From Achromobacter sp. AONIH1 (GTDB lineage: Bacteria; Pseudomonadota; Gammaproteobacteria; Burkholderiales; Burkholderiaceae_B): DNA of 64,000 bases. The translations under genes and the position numbers were made by a program. Location: contig NZ_CP026124.1 of NCBI RefSeq assembly GCF_002902905.1, positions 3,968,001 to 4,032,000 of the forward strand, in the 5' to 3' direction. The notes below the pieces were generated by a model. The model searched no databases. It saw only the letters and a program-made list of their open reading frames with translations, and was not told the DNA's origin. Below, piece by piece: positions 17,938 through 28,760 of the stretch (position 1 is the stretch's first letter; each line of letters starts with the position of its first letter).

Positions 17938-18795
17938 ATGTTGGGCCAGCGTATCGTTACCGCCGTTATTCTGTTGGCCATCCTGGCCGCCGCCATGATG
18001 AGCGCCAATCCCTGGTGGTTCGTCGCCCTGCTCGCGCTGGCCGCGGCCTGCGCCAATTGGGAATGGCTGCGACTGACCTTGCCGCAGCCTCCATCCCCAC
18101 TGATCTGCGCCGGCGTGCCGGTCCTGCTGTTCGCCGCGATGCTGGCGCTAAGCTCGGCATGGCTGGGCGGCGCGGGTCCAGGCTGGGCCGAGCCTCGCTG
18201 GATCCTGGGCTATGCGGCGCCCGCCGTCGCCGCCGTCTGGCTGTTCGGCGGCGTGACCGCCGTGGTTCGCGGTCAGTCCAGCGCGCCGCCTGCCAGCCTG
18301 GGCTGGTCGCTGTTCTCGGTGCCCGCCGCCTTCGTGGCCTGGGCCGTGCTGGCCCAGATGTACATCGCGCGCGGCGCGGCGTTCGTGGTGTCGCTGCTGG
18401 CGCTGGTCTGGGTGGCCGATATCGCCGCCTATTTTGCCGGCCGCGCGTTCGGCAAGCGTAAACTGGCGCCGCGGGTGAGCCCCGGCAAGACCATCGCCGG
18501 CGCGGTCGCCGGCGTGCTGGGCGCGGTCGTGTGGATCGGCCTGTCCAGCCTCTGGGACGGCACATATGGCCACGCGCTGGTGGCGCGCTGGAGCTTCTGG
18601 CTGGCGCTGCCGCTGGCGGCCGCGCTGGGCGTGCTGTCCATCATCGGCGACCTGTTCGAATCGCTGCTCAAGCGGCGCGCGGGCCGCAAGGATTCCAGCG
18701 CGCTGCTGCCCGGCCATGGCGGCGTCTACGACCGTATCGACGCCATCCTGCCGGTCGCGCCGTTCGCGCTAATTTTGTCTGGAGTGTTGTCTTGA
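17938..18795 (+). CDS. cdsA: Phosphatidate cytidylyltransferase (CDP-diglyceride synthase)
   Basis: Makes CDP-diacylglycerol from phosphatidic acid and CTP at the inner membrane, the branch point to all phospholipids. 285 residues, with about eight hydrophobic helices. [20 protein letters not shown] precedes [14 protein letters not shown]. The family signature [20 protein letters not shown], followed by GVYDRID, sits near the C-terminus. The stop overlaps the dxr TTG start (TTGA), so translation is coupled. Confidence 0.96.
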   Translation: MLGQRIVTAVILLAILAAAMMSANPWWFVALLALAAACANWEWLRLTLPQPPSPLICAGVPVLLFAAMLALSSAWLGGAGPGWAEPRWILGYAAPAVAAVWLFGGVTAVVRGQSSAPPASLGWSLFSVPAAFVAWAVLAQMYIARGAAFVVSLLALVWVADIAAYFAGRAFGKRKLAPRVSPGKTIAGAVAGVLGAVVWIGLSSLWDGTYGHALVARWSFWLALPLAAALGVLSIIGDLFESLLKRRAGRKDSSALLPGHGGVYDRIDAILPVAPFALILSGVLS

Positions 18796-19991
18796 CGGTT
18801 TTCCAACGCGTCGTCGTGCTGGGGTCCACCGGCTCGATCGGCGAAAGCACGCTCGATGTGATCGCCCGCCATCCCGAACGGCTGGCGGTCTATGCGCTGT
18901 CGGCGTACACGCGCATGCAGAAGCTGGCCGAGCAGGCGCTGGCCAGCCGCGCGGAAGTGGTGGTAGTGCCCGACGATGCGGCGCGCCGGCAGTTCCTGGA
19001 CGCCTGGCCCGCCGGCCCGGCCTTGCCCGAGATCCGGGTGGGCGCCCAGGCGCTGGCGGATACGGCCGCCGACGCGCGTTGCGACGCGGTCATGGCCGCC
19101 ATCGTCGGCGCGGCCGGCCTGCCGGCGGCGCTGGCCGCGGCCCGGGCGGGCAAACGCGTGCTGCTGGCCAACAAGGAAGCCCTGGTGGCGGCCGGTTCGC
19201 TATTCATGCAGGCCATCCGCGACAGCGGCGCCGAATTGCTGCCCATCGACAGCGAGCACAACGCCATTTTCCAGTGCCTGCCGCATGGCGGCCGGGCCCA
19301 GGCGCCAGACGCGCCCGCGCCAGGCGTGCGCCGCCTGCTGCTGACCGCTTCGGGCGGTCCGTTCCGTGGGCGCGACCTGGACGACCTGCATGACGTGACC
19401 CCGGCGCAGGCCTGCGCCCACCCGAACTGGAGCATGGGCCGCAAGATTTCCGTCGATTCGGCCACCATGCTGAACAAGGGCCTGGAAGTGATCGAGGCGC
19501 ACTGGCTGTTCGCCATGCCCGCCGACCGCATCGAGGTGGTGGTCCACCCGCAGAGCGTGGTGCATTCCATGGTGGAGTACGCGGACGGCTCCATCCTGGC
19601 CCAGCTGGGCCAGCCCGACATGCGCACGCCGATCGCCTATGGCCTGGGTTTTCCCGAGCGCATCGACAGCGGGGTCGGCCCGCTGGATCTGATGCGCCTG
19701 GGCCGGTTGGATTTCGAGCAGCCGGATCTGGCGCGCTTTCCCTGTCTGGCGCTGGCCTTTGCCGCGTTGCGGGCCGGGCAAGGCGCCTGCGTGGCGCTGA
19801 ACGCCGCCAACGAGGTGGCGGTGGAGGCATTCCTGAGCGGCCGGCTGGCCTATACCTGGATCCCCCGCGTCATCGAGGCGGTGCTGGAGTGGCAGGCGCG
19901 GCAGGCTTCTGTTACGCTCGGCAGTCTCGAGGATGTGCTGGCGCTGGATGCGGCGGCGCGCCGTTACGCGGGCAACCTGGGGCTGGCCTGA
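18792..19991 (+). CDS. dxr: 1-deoxy-D-xylulose 5-phosphate reductoisomerase
   Basis: Second step of the MEP isoprenoid pathway: DXP to 2-C-methyl-D-erythritol 4-phosphate with [25 protein letters not shown] is the NADPH-binding start; [15 protein letters not shown] holds metal-binding residues, and [19 protein letters not shown] the substrate loop. 399 residues, normal. The start is TTG, overlapping the cdsA stop in TTGA; no ATG or GTG lies in a better place. It supplies precursors for UppS two genes upstream. Confidence 0.95.
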   Translation: MTVFQRVVVLGSTGSIGESTLDVIARHPERLAVYALSAYTRMQKLAEQALASRAEVVVVPDDAARRQFLDAWPAGPALPEIRVGAQALADTAADARCDAVMAAIVGAAGLPAALAAARAGKRVLLANKEALVAAGSLFMQAIRDSGAELLPIDSEHNAIFQCLPHGGRAQAPDAPAPGVRRLLLTASGGPFRGRDLDDLHDVTPAQACAHPNWSMGRKISVDSATMLNKGLEVIEAHWLFAMPADRIEVVVHPQSVVHSMVEYADGSILAQLGQPDMRTPIAYGLGFPERIDSGVGPLDLMRLGRLDFEQPDLARFPCLALAFAALRAGQGACVALNAANEVAVEAFLSGRLAYTWIPRVIEAVLEWQARQASVTLGSLEDVLALDAAARRYAGNLGLA

Positions 19992-20080
19992 GGCGTCCCG
20001 CGCGCCTGCCTTGTCTGGTGTATCCCGCCTGGCAATCGTTGGGTTATCGCCTGCTTATCGATCCTGGATTCTAGATCCCG

Positions 20081-21412
20081 ATGCTTTTCACCCTGCTCGC
20101 CTTTGCGGTTGCGCTAGGCTCCCTGATCATTTTTCACGAGCTGGGCCACTATTGGGTCGCGCGCCTGTGCGGCGTGAAGGTCCTGCGGTTTTCCGTGGGT
20201 TTTGGCAAGGTGGTGCTGCGCCGCACCGACCGGCACGGCACGGAGTGGGCCGTCTCGGCCCTGCCGCTCGGCGGCTACGTCAAGATGCAGGACGATCCTC
20301 CACCGGGCGCGAGTCCGTCCGAGATCGCTTCCGCCTTCAATACCCAACCGGTCGGCAAGCGCATCGCCATCGTCGCGGCCGGGCCGATCTTCAACCTGAT
20401 CCTGGCCGTGCTGCTGTACGCCGTCCTGAACCTGGCCGGCACGCAGGAGCCTGCCGCGATCCTGGCCAAGCCGGCCGTGGATACGCCGGCGGCCCGTGCC
20501 GGGCTGCTGGAAGGGGACCGCATCCTGTCCATCGGCGGCGAGGAAGTCGTTTCCTGGGCGGACGCGCGCTGGCGGCTGATGGACGTGATGTCCGGCGGCG
20601 GGCGCGCCCTGGTCGAGGTCAGCACTCCGTCCGGCGCGGTGCACCAGCGTGAATTGACGTTGCCCGCCAATGCCATGGATCCCGCTGGCGGCGACCCGCT
20701 GGCGGCCGCCGGCCTGCGGCTGGCCCAGCCGCGTCCCGCCGTCCGCAGCGTCATCGCGGGCGGGCAGGGTGAAGCGGCCGGCCTTAAGGACGGCGACCTG
20801 ATCGTGGCCGTCGACGGCCAGCCGGCCCCGGATACCGGCGCGCTGGTGCGCCGCATCCAGGAAAGCGCCGGCCAGCCGCTGGCCCTGACGCTCAAGCGTG
20901 GCTCGGACACGGTCACGCTGAATGTGACGCCCCGCGCCGAAACCGTGGAAGGCCGCCAGATAGGCCGGCTTGGCGTGCAGCTGGGCGGCGATGTGCCGAT
21001 GGTGACGGTCCGCTATGGCGTGTTCGAAAGCCTGTGGCGCGGCGCGGTCCGCACCTGGGACACCGCCTGGTTCTCGCTGCGGATGATGGGCCGCATGGTC
21101 ATGGGCGAGGTGTCCTGGCGCAATGTCAGCGGCCCGGTCACGATCGCCGACTACGCCGGCCAGACCGCCCGGATCGGCATTGTTGCTTATATCGCCTATA
21201 TCGCGTTGATCAGTATCAGCCTTGGCGTACTAAATTTGCTGCCCATTCCTATGCTGGACGGCGGCCATCTGCTGTACTATCTCGTCGAAATCGTGCGGGG
21301 CAGCCCGCCGCCCGCCCGTTGGATCGATATCGGACAGCGCGCCGGCATAGGAATATTGGCAGGGCTCATGGGCCTTGCGCTGTTTAATGATTTCTCGCGC
21401 CTGTTCACCTAG
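20081..21412 (+). CDS. rseP: Site-2 protease RseP
   Basis: Intramembrane zinc protease that cleaves the anti-sigma factor RseA after DegS, releasing sigma-E, and clears signal-peptide remnants. IIFHELGHYWVAR has the HExxH zinc motif near residues 19-23 in the first membrane helix. LPIPMLDGGHLLYYLVE supplies the third ligand Asp near the C-terminus. Two PDZ domains fill the periplasmic middle (e.g. EGDRILSIGGEEV and DGDLIVAVDGQPA). 443 residues, typical. Directly upstream of bamA, as in enteric bacteria. Confidence 0.97.
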   Translation: MLFTLLAFAVALGSLIIFHELGHYWVARLCGVKVLRFSVGFGKVVLRRTDRHGTEWAVSALPLGGYVKMQDDPPPGASPSEIASAFNTQPVGKRIAIVAAGPIFNLILAVLLYAVLNLAGTQEPAAILAKPAVDTPAARAGLLEGDRILSIGGEEVVSWADARWRLMDVMSGGGRALVEVSTPSGAVHQRELTLPANAMDPAGGDPLAAAGLRLAQPRPAVRSVIAGGQGEAAGLKDGDLIVAVDGQPAPDTGALVRRIQESAGQPLALTLKRGSDTVTLNVTPRAETVEGRQIGRLGVQLGGDVPMVTVRYGVFESLWRGAVRTWDTAWFSLRMMGRMVMGEVSWRNVSGPVTIADYAGQTARIGIVAYIAYIALISISLGVLNLLPIPMLDGGHLLYYLVEIVRGSPPPARWIDIGQRAGIGILAGLMGLALFNDFSRLFT

Positions 21413-21466
21413 GCGTCAATAGCATATAAAATCCCCCGCCATTTGCACGACCGAGGATACTCAAGG

Positions 21467-23800
21467 ATGTCTTTTCGCCGGATGTTTCAACACAAGAAGG
21501 GTGTATTGCCGAGTCTTGTCGCCGCGCTGCTCGTTCCGGCCATGGCTCACGCCTTCGACCCTTTCGTCGTGCGGGATATCCGCGTAGAAGGGATCCAGCG
21601 AACCGACGCCGGCACCGTATTCGGTTATCTCCCCGTGAAAGTGGGCGAGAAATTCACCGATGAAGAAGCCACCGAGGCGATTCGCCGCCTGTACGGCACG
21701 GGCTTTTTCTCTGACGTGCAGATCCAGACCGACAATAATGTCGTTGTCGTGGTCGTGCAGGAACGTCCCACCATCGCATCCGTGAATTTCAACGGCATGC
21801 GCGAATTCGATTCCAAGGCCATCATCAAGTCGCTGGGCCAGGTCGGTTTCGCCGAAGGCCGTATTTTCGACCGCTCCATGCTCGAGCGCGCGGAATACGA
21901 ACTCAAGCAACAGTACCTGTCCAAGGGCAAGTACGGCGTGGAAGTGACCTCCACCGTGACGCCGCTGCCGCGTAACCGCGTGGGCGTGAGCTTCGACGTG
22001 TTCGAAGGCTCGGTCGCGCGCATCCAGGAAATCCGTTTCGTCGGCAACAAGGCTTTCTCGGAAAGCGACCTGCTTGACGAAATGAAGCTGACCACGCCGG
22101 GTTGGCTGACTTGGTATACCGATACCGACAAGTATTCGCGCGAAAAGCTCGAAGGCGATCTGGAACGCCTGCGTTCGTATTATCTGGACCGGGGCTACCT
22201 GGAGTTTTCCGTCGAGCCCCCGCAGGTCACGATCTCGCCCGACCGTAAGGACATCCGCATCACCATCACCGTCCACGAGGGCGAGCCCTACAAGGTGCGC
22301 AGCGTCAAGCTGGCCGGCAACCTGCTCGGCCTGGACAGCCAGATCAATGGTCTGGTGCAGCTCAAGCCCGCCGAGACCTTCTCGGCCGCCAAGGCCAACG
22401 ATTCGGCCAAGGCCATCACCGACTACCTGGGCGAACTGGGCTACGCCTTCGCCAACGTCAACCCGAATCCGCAGCTCGACCGCGACAAGCACGAAGCCGA
22501 CGTGACCTTCTACGTCGACCCGAGCCGCCGCGTGTACGTGCGCCGCATCCAGATCGGCGGCAATACCCGCACGCGCGACGAGGTCGTGCGCCGCGAAATG
22601 CGCCAGCAGGAAGCCGCCTGGTACGACGCCAAGGACATCAAGACCTCGCGCGACCGCGTCGACCGTCTGGGCTACTTCAGCGAAGTCAATGTCAAGACCG
22701 ACCCCGTGCCGGGCTCGCCCGACCAGGTCGACGTCAACGTCGACGTGAAGGAAAAGCCCACCGGCATGATCAATCTGGGCGTGGGTTACGGCTCGTCCGA
22801 AAAGGCCATCCTGTCGGCCGGCATCAGCGAAGACAACGTCTTCGGCAGCGGCACCAACCTGACCCTGCAGCTGAACACCAGCAAGAGCAACCGCGCGGTG
22901 GTGCTGTCGCATACGGATCCGTACTGGACCAAGGACGGCATCAGCCGCACCACGTCGGCCTACTACCGCGTGACCGAGCCCTGGAACAACAACGACGGCG
23001 ACTACCGCGTCAAGGCCATGGGCCTGGGCATGAACTTCGGCGTGCCGATCTCGGAATACGACCGGATCTTCCTGGGTGCGAACTTTGAGCGCAACCAGAT
23101 CGACCTGTATAACAACTCGCCGCAGGCTTATCGCCATTTCGTGGATCAGTACGGCGATTCGACCAACTCGGTGATCTTCAGCGCCGGCTGGTCCAAGGAT
23201 ACGCGCGACAGCGCGCTGGCGCCCACCAAGGGCGGCTACACGCGTCTGAAGAGCGACCTGTCGACGGTGGACCTGAAGTACTACATGCTGACGGCCCAGC
23301 AACAATACTTCGTGCCGCTGGGCGGTTCGTACACGCTGGCTCTGAACGCCATGGCGGACTGGGCCCAGAGTTACGGCGGCAAGGACTACCCGATCATCAA
23401 GACCGTTTACGCAGGCGGTATCGGCACCGTGCGCGGCTATGAAGGTTCGTCGCTGGGCCCGCGCGATGCGCGCACCGGCGACTACCTGGGCGGCACGCGC
23501 CGCGTCGTGGCCAACGCGCAGTTGTACCTGCCGTTCCCGGGCGCGTCGAAGGACCGCACGCTGCGCTGGTTCCTGTTCACCGACGCCGGCCAGGTGTCCG
23601 CGGGCAGCGGCCTGTCTTGCACCACCGGCAAGTCGAGCAGCCCCGTGGAAGATCCTTGCGGCTGGCGTTTCTCGGCGGGTATCGGCCTGTCGTGGCAATC
23701 GCCGATGGGTCCGCTGCAGCTGTCCTATGCGCGACCGCTCAACGCCAAGCAGGGCGACGACAAGCAGGCATTCCAGTTCCAGATCGGAACCGGTTTCTAA
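21467..23800 (+). CDS. bamA: Outer-membrane protein assembly factor BamA
   Basis: Central Omp85-family component of the BAM complex that folds beta-barrels into the outer membrane. Signal peptide with cleavage near MAHA/FDPF; five POTRA domains follow (FVVRDIRVEGIQRTD opens the first), then a 16-strand barrel ending in the terminal Phe of QFQIGTGF. The barrel has GGIGTVRGYEGSSLGPRD, the conserved VRGY loop. The start at 21467 follows GAGG with good spacing and gives 777 residues; a start eight codons earlier lacks a site. Confidence 0.97.
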   Translation: MSFRRMFQHKKGVLPSLVAALLVPAMAHAFDPFVVRDIRVEGIQRTDAGTVFGYLPVKVGEKFTDEEATEAIRRLYGTGFFSDVQIQTDNNVVVVVVQERPTIASVNFNGMREFDSKAIIKSLGQVGFAEGRIFDRSMLERAEYELKQQYLSKGKYGVEVTSTVTPLPRNRVGVSFDVFEGSVARIQEIRFVGNKAFSESDLLDEMKLTTPGWLTWYTDTDKYSREKLEGDLERLRSYYLDRGYLEFSVEPPQVTISPDRKDIRITITVHEGEPYKVRSVKLAGNLLGLDSQINGLVQLKPAETFSAAKANDSAKAITDYLGELGYAFANVNPNPQLDRDKHEADVTFYVDPSRRVYVRRIQIGGNTRTRDEVVRREMRQQEAAWYDAKDIKTSRDRVDRLGYFSEVNVKTDPVPGSPDQVDVNVDVKEKPTGMINLGVGYGSSEKAILSAGISEDNVFGSGTNLTLQLNTSKSNRAVVLSHTDPYWTKDGISRTTSAYYRVTEPWNNNDGDYRVKAMGLGMNFGVPISEYDRIFLGANFERNQIDLYNNSPQAYRHFVDQYGDSTNSVIFSAGWSKDTRDSALAPTKGGYTRLKSDLSTVDLKYYMLTAQQQYFVPLGGSYTLALNAMADWAQSYGGKDYPIIKTVYAGGIGTVRGYEGSSLGPRDARTGDYLGGTRRVVANAQLYLPFPGASKDRTLRWFLFTDAGQVSAGSGLSCTTGKSSSPVEDPCGWRFSAGIGLSWQSPMGPLQLSYARPLNAKQGDDKQAFQFQIGTGF

Positions 23801-23823
23801 GCTGTCCGGTTACGCTTGAAAAC

Positions 23824-23853
23824 AAGGGGCGGGCCGGGTGGCCCGGCTCCCTT
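23824..23853 (+). promoter_or_regulatory. Intercistronic hairpin between bamA and skp
   Basis: AAGGG (23824-23828) pairs with CCCTT (23849-23853), and GCCGGG pairs with CCCGGC inside. The T tract is lacking (TATCGTTT follows). It probably protects the bamA message or reduces readthrough rather than ending transcription. Confidence 0.45.
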
Positions 23854-23910
23854 ATCGTTTAGTGGCACAATACACACTTTGGCTTTGCCTTACTGGAAGG
23901 TGAGATTTTC

Positions 23911-24471
23911 ATGATGTCTGATTTCGCACTTAAATCGTCGGATTCGCTGGGCGCCAAGCGCCGCGGCAAGCTGGGCGCCACCATGGCCCTGGCAGGTGCG
24001 CTCATTCTCGGTTCGGTCGCGGCGGTTCCCGCCCAGGCCCAAGGCACCAAGATCGGCTTCGTCAATACCGAGCGGATCCTGCGTGAATCGGCCCCCGCCA
24101 AGGCCGCGCAAAGCAAGATCGAATCCGAATTCAAGAAGCGTGACGACGAACTGCAGCGCCTGAACACCAGCCTGCGCACGCAAGCCGAGAAGTTCGACAA
24201 GGACGCTCCGGTGCTGTCGGAATCCGACCGCGTCAAGCGCCAGCGCGAACTGTCCAACCTGGACACCGACCTGCAGCGCAAGCGCCGCGAGTTCCAGGAA
24301 GACTTCAACCGTCGCCGCAACGAAGAGTTCTCCTCGATCGTGACCAAGGCCAATGACGCCATCAAGCGCATTGCCGAACAGGAAAGCTACGACCTGATCA
24401 TTCAGGACGCCGTCACGGTCAACCCGCGCATCGACATCACCGACAAGGTGATTCAGAGCCTGGGCAAGTAA
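23911..24471 (+). CDS. skp: Periplasmic chaperone Skp/OmpH
   Basis: Trimeric periplasmic chaperone that holds unfolded outer-membrane proteins on the way to BamA. A signal peptide ends near VPAQAQ/GTKIG, after which GTKIGFVNTERILRESAPAK matches the OmpH family start. Residues about 60-150 are charged and heptad-like, the coiled-coil tentacles. 186 residues before processing. Sits between bamA and lpxD, the conserved position. Two in-frame ATGs start the gene; the first is given. Confidence 0.94.
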   Translation: MMSDFALKSSDSLGAKRRGKLGATMALAGALILGSVAAVPAQAQGTKIGFVNTERILRESAPAKAAQSKIESEFKKRDDELQRLNTSLRTQAEKFDKDAPVLSESDRVKRQRELSNLDTDLQRKRREFQEDFNRRRNEEFSSIVTKANDAIKRIAEQESYDLIIQDAVTVNPRIDITDKVIQSLGK

Positions 24472-24485
24472 GCTCGGTCGTCAGC

Positions 24486-25583
24486 ATGCCGGTATTGCTG
24501 GATATTGCCCGCGCGCCCACGCTTGAAGCGCTGCTGAGCGCCGCCAAGACCCAGGGCATGGACTGGCGGATCAGCGCGGTCCCCGACGCGGGGCCTCTCA
24601 AGATCCAGGGCGTGGGGACCTTGTCCTCGGCGGGCGGCCAGGAAATCAGTTTCCTGGCGAACCCGCGCTACCAGAGTCAGCTGGGCGCCACCAAGGCGGC
24701 GGCGGTCATCGTCTCCCCCGATGTAGCCCAGGCCCTGGAAAGCGGCGAGCAAGGCCGTCCGCCCTTTGCGCTGGTCGTCTGCAAGCATCCCTACCTGCTG
24801 TATGCCCGCGTGGCCCAGTGGTTCGACGCGGCGCGTCGTCCCGCGCTACCGGGCGGCACGCATCCTTCCGCGGTGGTGGCGGCTGACGCCGTCATCGAAG
24901 AGGGCGCCCGCATCGGCCCGCTCTGTGTCGTGGAATCGGGCGCGCGCATCGGGCGCGGCGCCGTGCTGGGCCCGGGCTGCGTGATCGGCGCCGGTTCCTC
25001 GGTGGGGCCGGACAGCCTGCTGCACGCGCACGTGACCCTGTACGAAGGCGTCAAGGTGGGCGCCCGCGCCATCCTCCATAGCGGTGTCGTGCTGGGCGCG
25101 GACGGTTTCGGTTTCGCGCCGGATCCCTCGCTGGGGCAGGGCGCCTGGGGCAAGATCCCCCAGCTGGGCGGCGTGGCCATCGGCGACGACGTCGAGATCG
25201 GCGCCAACACCACGATCGATCGCGGCGCGCTCGAAGACACCTTCGTGGCCGACGGCGTCAAGCTGGACAACCAGATCATGGTGGGTCACAACTGCCGCAT
25301 CGGCGCGCACACAGCGATGGCCGCGTGCGTGGGGGTGGCCGGTTCGACCACCATCGGCGAGCGCTGCACCATCGGTGGCGCCGCGATGCTGTCGGGGCAC
25401 CTGACGCTGGGCGACGATGTGCATATTTCGGGTGGCACCGCGGTGACGTCCAATATCCTGAAGCCGGGCCGGTATACCGGGGTCTTCCCGTACGCCGAGC
25501 ACGGCGAATGGCAGCGCAACGCCGCCGTGATACAACAGTTGGCGCAGTTGCGCCGCCGCGTGCGCTCGCTCGAAAAAGAGTAA
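24486..25583 (+). CDS. lpxD: UDP-3-O-(3-hydroxyacyl)glucosamine N-acyltransferase
   Basis: Third step of lipid A synthesis: adds the N-linked hydroxyacyl chain from acyl-ACP. A uridine-binding N-terminal domain ([13 protein letters not shown]) is followed by a left-handed beta-helix of hexapeptide repeats, such as [20 protein letters not shown], and a C-terminal helix. [18 protein letters not shown] carries the catalytic His region. 365 residues. Starts 15 bp after skp. Confidence 0.97.
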   Translation: MPVLLDIARAPTLEALLSAAKTQGMDWRISAVPDAGPLKIQGVGTLSSAGGQEISFLANPRYQSQLGATKAAAVIVSPDVAQALESGEQGRPPFALVVCKHPYLLYARVAQWFDAARRPALPGGTHPSAVVAADAVIEEGARIGPLCVVESGARIGRGAVLGPGCVIGAGSSVGPDSLLHAHVTLYEGVKVGARAILHSGVVLGADGFGFAPDPSLGQGAWGKIPQLGGVAIGDDVEIGANTTIDRGALEDTFVADGVKLDNQIMVGHNCRIGAHTAMAACVGVAGSTTIGERCTIGGAAMLSGHLTLGDDVHISGGTAVTSNILKPGRYTGVFPYAEHGEWQRNAAVIQQLAQLRRRVRSLEKE

Positions 25584-25647
25584 GGCGCGGGTCCGCCGCC
25601 CGGCGCACGCCGCAAGATCATTTCATTTCGCAGGAATTCACAGAAAA

Positions 25648-26100
25648 ATGGAACTCGACATCAAGGGGATCATGGAGCGTCTGCCGCATCGTTACCCGAT
25701 GCTGCTGATCGATCGCGTCGTGGAGATGGTGCCCGGCAAGTCCATCGTCGCCATCAAGAACGTCTCCATCAACGAGCCGTTTTTCACGGGGCACTTCCCG
25801 CATCACCCTGTGATGCCCGGCGTCCTGATCGTTGAAGCCATGGCGCAGGCCGCCGCGCTGTTCTCGTTCACGGATGCCGACGGCGGCCTGAAGTGCGACG
25901 GCAAGACCGCCTACTACCTGGTCGGCATCGATGATGCGCGCTTCCGCCGTCCGGTCGTGCCGGGCGACCAGCTGCGCCTGGAAGTCGAGGCGCTGCGCCT
26001 GAGCCGCAGCATCTGTAAGTACCAAGCGCGCGCGACGGTCGACGGGCAGGAAGTGGCCGCGGCCACGCTCATGTGCGCCATCCGCAGCCTGGAAGAGTAA
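25648..26100 (+). CDS. fabZ: (3R)-hydroxyacyl-ACP dehydratase
   Basis: Dehydrates 3-hydroxyacyl-ACP in fatty-acid elongation and so competes with LpxA and LpxD for the same substrate. The hot-dog fold motif [20 protein letters not shown] holds the catalytic His, and the following EAMAQAAAL the Glu. 150 residues, normal length. The stop abuts the lpxA ATG with no gap, so expression of the branch enzymes is tied together. Confidence 0.97.
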   Translation: MELDIKGIMERLPHRYPMLLIDRVVEMVPGKSIVAIKNVSINEPFFTGHFPHHPVMPGVLIVEAMAQAAALFSFTDADGGLKCDGKTAYYLVGIDDARFRRPVVPGDQLRLEVEALRLSRSICKYQARATVDGQEVAAATLMCAIRSLEE

Positions 26101-26895
26101 ATGGCCGCGAACATCCATCCGAGCGCTGTCGTCGATCCGGCGGCGAAGATCGATCCCTCTGTCACCATCGGGCCGTTCTGCGTGATCGGGCCGGATGTGA
26201 CCATCGGCGCGGGTACCGAAGTGGGTCCGTATTGCATGATCGACGGCGTGACGACCATCGGGCGCGACAACCGCTTCTACCGGTACTGCTCGATCGGCGG
26301 CATGCCGCAGGACAAGAAGTACGACGGCGAGCGCACTCGCTTGACGATCGGCGACCGCAACACGGTCCGTGAATTCGTCACGCTCAACACGGGTACCGTG
26401 CAGGACGGCGGCGTCACCACGTTGGGCAATGACAACTGGATCATGGCCTATGTGCATGTGGCGCACGACTGCCACGTTGGCAACAACGTCATCCTGGCCA
26501 ACTCGGTCCAGCTTGGCGGCCACGTGCATGTGGGCGATTGGGCCATCATCGGCGGCCTGACCGGCGTGCACCAGTTTTCGCGCATCGGCGCGCATTCCAT
26601 GACCGGCGGCAACAGCTCGCTGATGCAGGATGCGCCGCCCTTCCTGCTGGCCGCGGGCAATCCCTGCCGGCCGGTCGGCGTCAACGTCGAGGGCCTGCGC
26701 CGCCGCGGCTTCTCGGCCGAGGCGATTTCCGCGTTACGCGAGGCCTACAAGATCGTCTACCGCCGCGGCCTGTCGCTGGACGAAGCGCGCGCCGAGCTGA
26801 AGGCGCGCCAGCAGTCCGAGCCCGGCGTGGCCGAGCCGTTGCAGGTGTTCCTGGATTTCCTGGACGTCGCCTCGCGCGGCATCATCCGTCCATGA
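26101..26895 (+). CDS. lpxA: Acyl-ACP:UDP-N-acetylglucosamine O-acyltransferase
   Basis: First step of lipid A synthesis in the cytoplasm. The sequence is a run of hexapeptide repeats ([20 protein letters not shown] onward) forming a left-handed helix. [14 protein letters not shown] carries the catalytic His; the C-terminal domain ends with [15 protein letters not shown]. 264 residues. The ATG directly follows the fabZ stop. LpxC, which acts next, is not in the window. Confidence 0.97.
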   Translation: MAANIHPSAVVDPAAKIDPSVTIGPFCVIGPDVTIGAGTEVGPYCMIDGVTTIGRDNRFYRYCSIGGMPQDKKYDGERTRLTIGDRNTVREFVTLNTGTVQDGGVTTLGNDNWIMAYVHVAHDCHVGNNVILANSVQLGGHVHVGDWAIIGGLTGVHQFSRIGAHSMTGGNSSLMQDAPPFLLAAGNPCRPVGVNVEGLRRRGFSAEAISALREAYKIVYRRGLSLDEARAELKARQQSEPGVAEPLQVFLDFLDVASRGIIRP

Positions 26896-26968
26896 CCCCC
26901 GTCCGGCCGCCACAGCCGTGTCGGGCTCCCCGGCGCGCAGCGCAGCCGGGCAATTTGGGGGATGCACA

Positions 26969-28165
26969 ATGAGCAAGCGCATCGGCATGGTGGCGGGCGA
27001 GCCCTCGGGCGACCTGCTGGCCGGTCGCATCATCGCCGGCCTGCAGGCCGGCGACGCCTCGGTGCGTTGCGAAGGCATCGGCGGGCCGCAGATGCAGGCC
27101 CGCGACTTCAACGCCTGGCATCCTATGCATGCCCTGACCGTGTTCGGCTACGTCGACGCGCTCAAGCGCCTGCCCAGCCTGCTGTCCACCTATCGCGACG
27201 TCAAGCGGCGCTGGCTGGCCGAGCCGCCGGCCGTGTTCGTCGGCATCGACGCGCCTGATTTCAACCTGCGCCTGGAGCATCAGCTGCGCCAGGCCGGCAC
27301 GCCCACGGTGCACTTCGTCGGTCCGTCGATCTGGGCGTGGCGCTATGAGCGCATCCACAAGATCCGCGAGTCGGTTTCGCACATGCTGGTACTGTTTCCG
27401 TTCGAGGAAGAGATCTACCGCAAGGAAGGCATACCGGTCACCTACGTCGGCCATCCGCTGGCCGGCGCGGTGCCGATGCTGCCGGACCGGGCCGCCGCGC
27501 GCGCGCGGCTGGGCATCGACCAGAACGCCCGCGTGCTGGCGATCCTGCCGGGCAGCCGCTCGTCGGAAATCCGCCTGTTGGCGCCACGCTTCCTGCAGGC
27601 CGCGCAGATCCTGCAAAAGCGCGATCCGGCGTTGCAGTGCATCGTGCCCATGGTCAACGAACAGCGGCGCGCGGAGTTCCAGTCCTTCCTCGAGCAGTAC
27701 CCGGTGCCGGGCCTGCGCTGCGTCACGGCGCAGGACCTGCATGGCGAAGGCGGCGAACGGCAGGCGCCGGTCGCCTGGTCGGTCATGGAGGCCAGCACCG
27801 CGGTGCTGGTGGCCAGCGGCACCGCCACGCTGGAGACGGCGCTGTACAAGCGTCCCATGGTCATCTCCTATGTGTTGTCGCCGTGGATGCGGCGCATCAT
27901 GGCCTGGAAATCCGGCCAGGAACGCCCCTATCTGCCCTGGGTCGGACTGCCCAACGTGCTGCTGCGCGACTTCGCGGTGCCGGAGCTGTTGCAGGACGAC
28001 GCCACGCCGGAAAAGCTGGCCGAGGCGACCTGGACGGCCCTGACCGACGAAGCCCTGGGCGCGCGCATCGAGGCGCGCTTCACGGCGCTGCACCAGGACC
28101 TGCTGCGCGACACGCCCGCGCTGGCCGCGCGCGCCATCCTCGAGGTCGCCGACGGTGCAGCCTGA
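26969..28165 (+). CDS. lpxB: Lipid A disaccharide synthase
   Basis: Glycosyltransferase of family GT19 joining lipid X to UDP-2,3-diacylglucosamine at the inner-membrane surface. [16 protein letters not shown] is the family start; [17 protein letters not shown] and [11 protein letters not shown] follow, with the [17 protein letters not shown] donor-binding stretch near the C-terminus. The ATG at 26969 gives 398 residues; upstream codons of the open frame lie in spacer. Its 3' end overlaps rnhB by 11 bp. Confidence 0.97.
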   Translation: MSKRIGMVAGEPSGDLLAGRIIAGLQAGDASVRCEGIGGPQMQARDFNAWHPMHALTVFGYVDALKRLPSLLSTYRDVKRRWLAEPPAVFVGIDAPDFNLRLEHQLRQAGTPTVHFVGPSIWAWRYERIHKIRESVSHMLVLFPFEEEIYRKEGIPVTYVGHPLAGAVPMLPDRAAARARLGIDQNARVLAILPGSRSSEIRLLAPRFLQAAQILQKRDPALQCIVPMVNEQRRAEFQSFLEQYPVPGLRCVTAQDLHGEGGERQAPVAWSVMEASTAVLVASGTATLETALYKRPMVISYVLSPWMRRIMAWKSGQERPYLPWVGLPNVLLRDFAVPELLQDDATPEKLAEATWTALTDEALGARIEARFTALHQDLLRDTPALAARAILEVADGAA

Positions 28166-28760
28166 TCTTTTCGGGGCCACGCCCCAGCCCGAGCAGATCA
28201 CCGCCGGCGTGGACGAGGCCGGCCGGGGCCCGCTGGCCGGCGCGGTCTATGCCGCCGCCGTGATTCTCGATCCGGCCCGGCCGATCGAGGGCCTGGCCGA
28301 TTCCAAGGCGCTCAAGCCGGCGCGGCGCGAAGCGCTGGCACTGGAGATCCGCGAGCGCGCGCTGGCCTGGTTCATCGCCAGCGCCAGCGTCCAGGAGATC
28401 GACAGCCTGAACATCCTGCGCGCCACCATGCTGGCGATGCAGCGCGCGGTGCAGGGCCTGTCCGTCGCGCCGCAACTGGCGCTGGTGGACGGCAACCAGG
28501 CGCCCAAGCTGGGCTGCACGGTGCAGACCGTGATCAAGGGAGACGCCCTGGTGCCGGCGATCTCGGCCGCGTCCATCCTGGCCAAGACCGCCCGCGACGC
28601 CGACCTGCTGCGCCTGCACGAGCAGTATCCGCAATATGCCTTCGATCAGCACAAGGGTTACGGCACGGCGCTGCACCTGCGGCTGCTACGCGAGCATGGC
28701 CCCTGCGCCGAACACCGGCGCAGCTTCGCGCCCATCAAGGCCTTCGGCGCCGACGCATGA
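28155..28760 (+). CDS. rnhB: Ribonuclease HII
   Basis: Removes ribonucleotides misplaced in DNA and the RNA of hybrids. The catalytic acids appear in [16 protein letters not shown] (Asp, Glu) and [10 protein letters not shown] (Asp). The [15 protein letters not shown] stretch is typical of bacterial RNase HII. 201 residues, GTG start inside the end of lpxB. The 3' end overlaps the methyltransferase gene by 4 bp (ATGA). The lpxB-rnhB link is a general proteobacterial pattern. Confidence 0.95.
   Translation: MQPDLFGATPQPEQITAGVDEAGRGPLAGAVYAAAVILDPARPIEGLADSKALKPARREALALEIRERALAWFIASASVQEIDSLNILRATMLAMQRAVQGLSVAPQLALVDGNQAPKLGCTVQTVIKGDALVPAISAASILAKTARDADLLRLHEQYPQYAFDQHKGYGTALHLRLLREHGPCAEHRRSFAPIKAFGADA

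Noticed and set aside
21461..23698. Minus-strand open frame of about 745 codons opposite bamA
   Set aside because: Shadow of bamA; low-complexity Ala/Val/His/Arg composition and no family motif.
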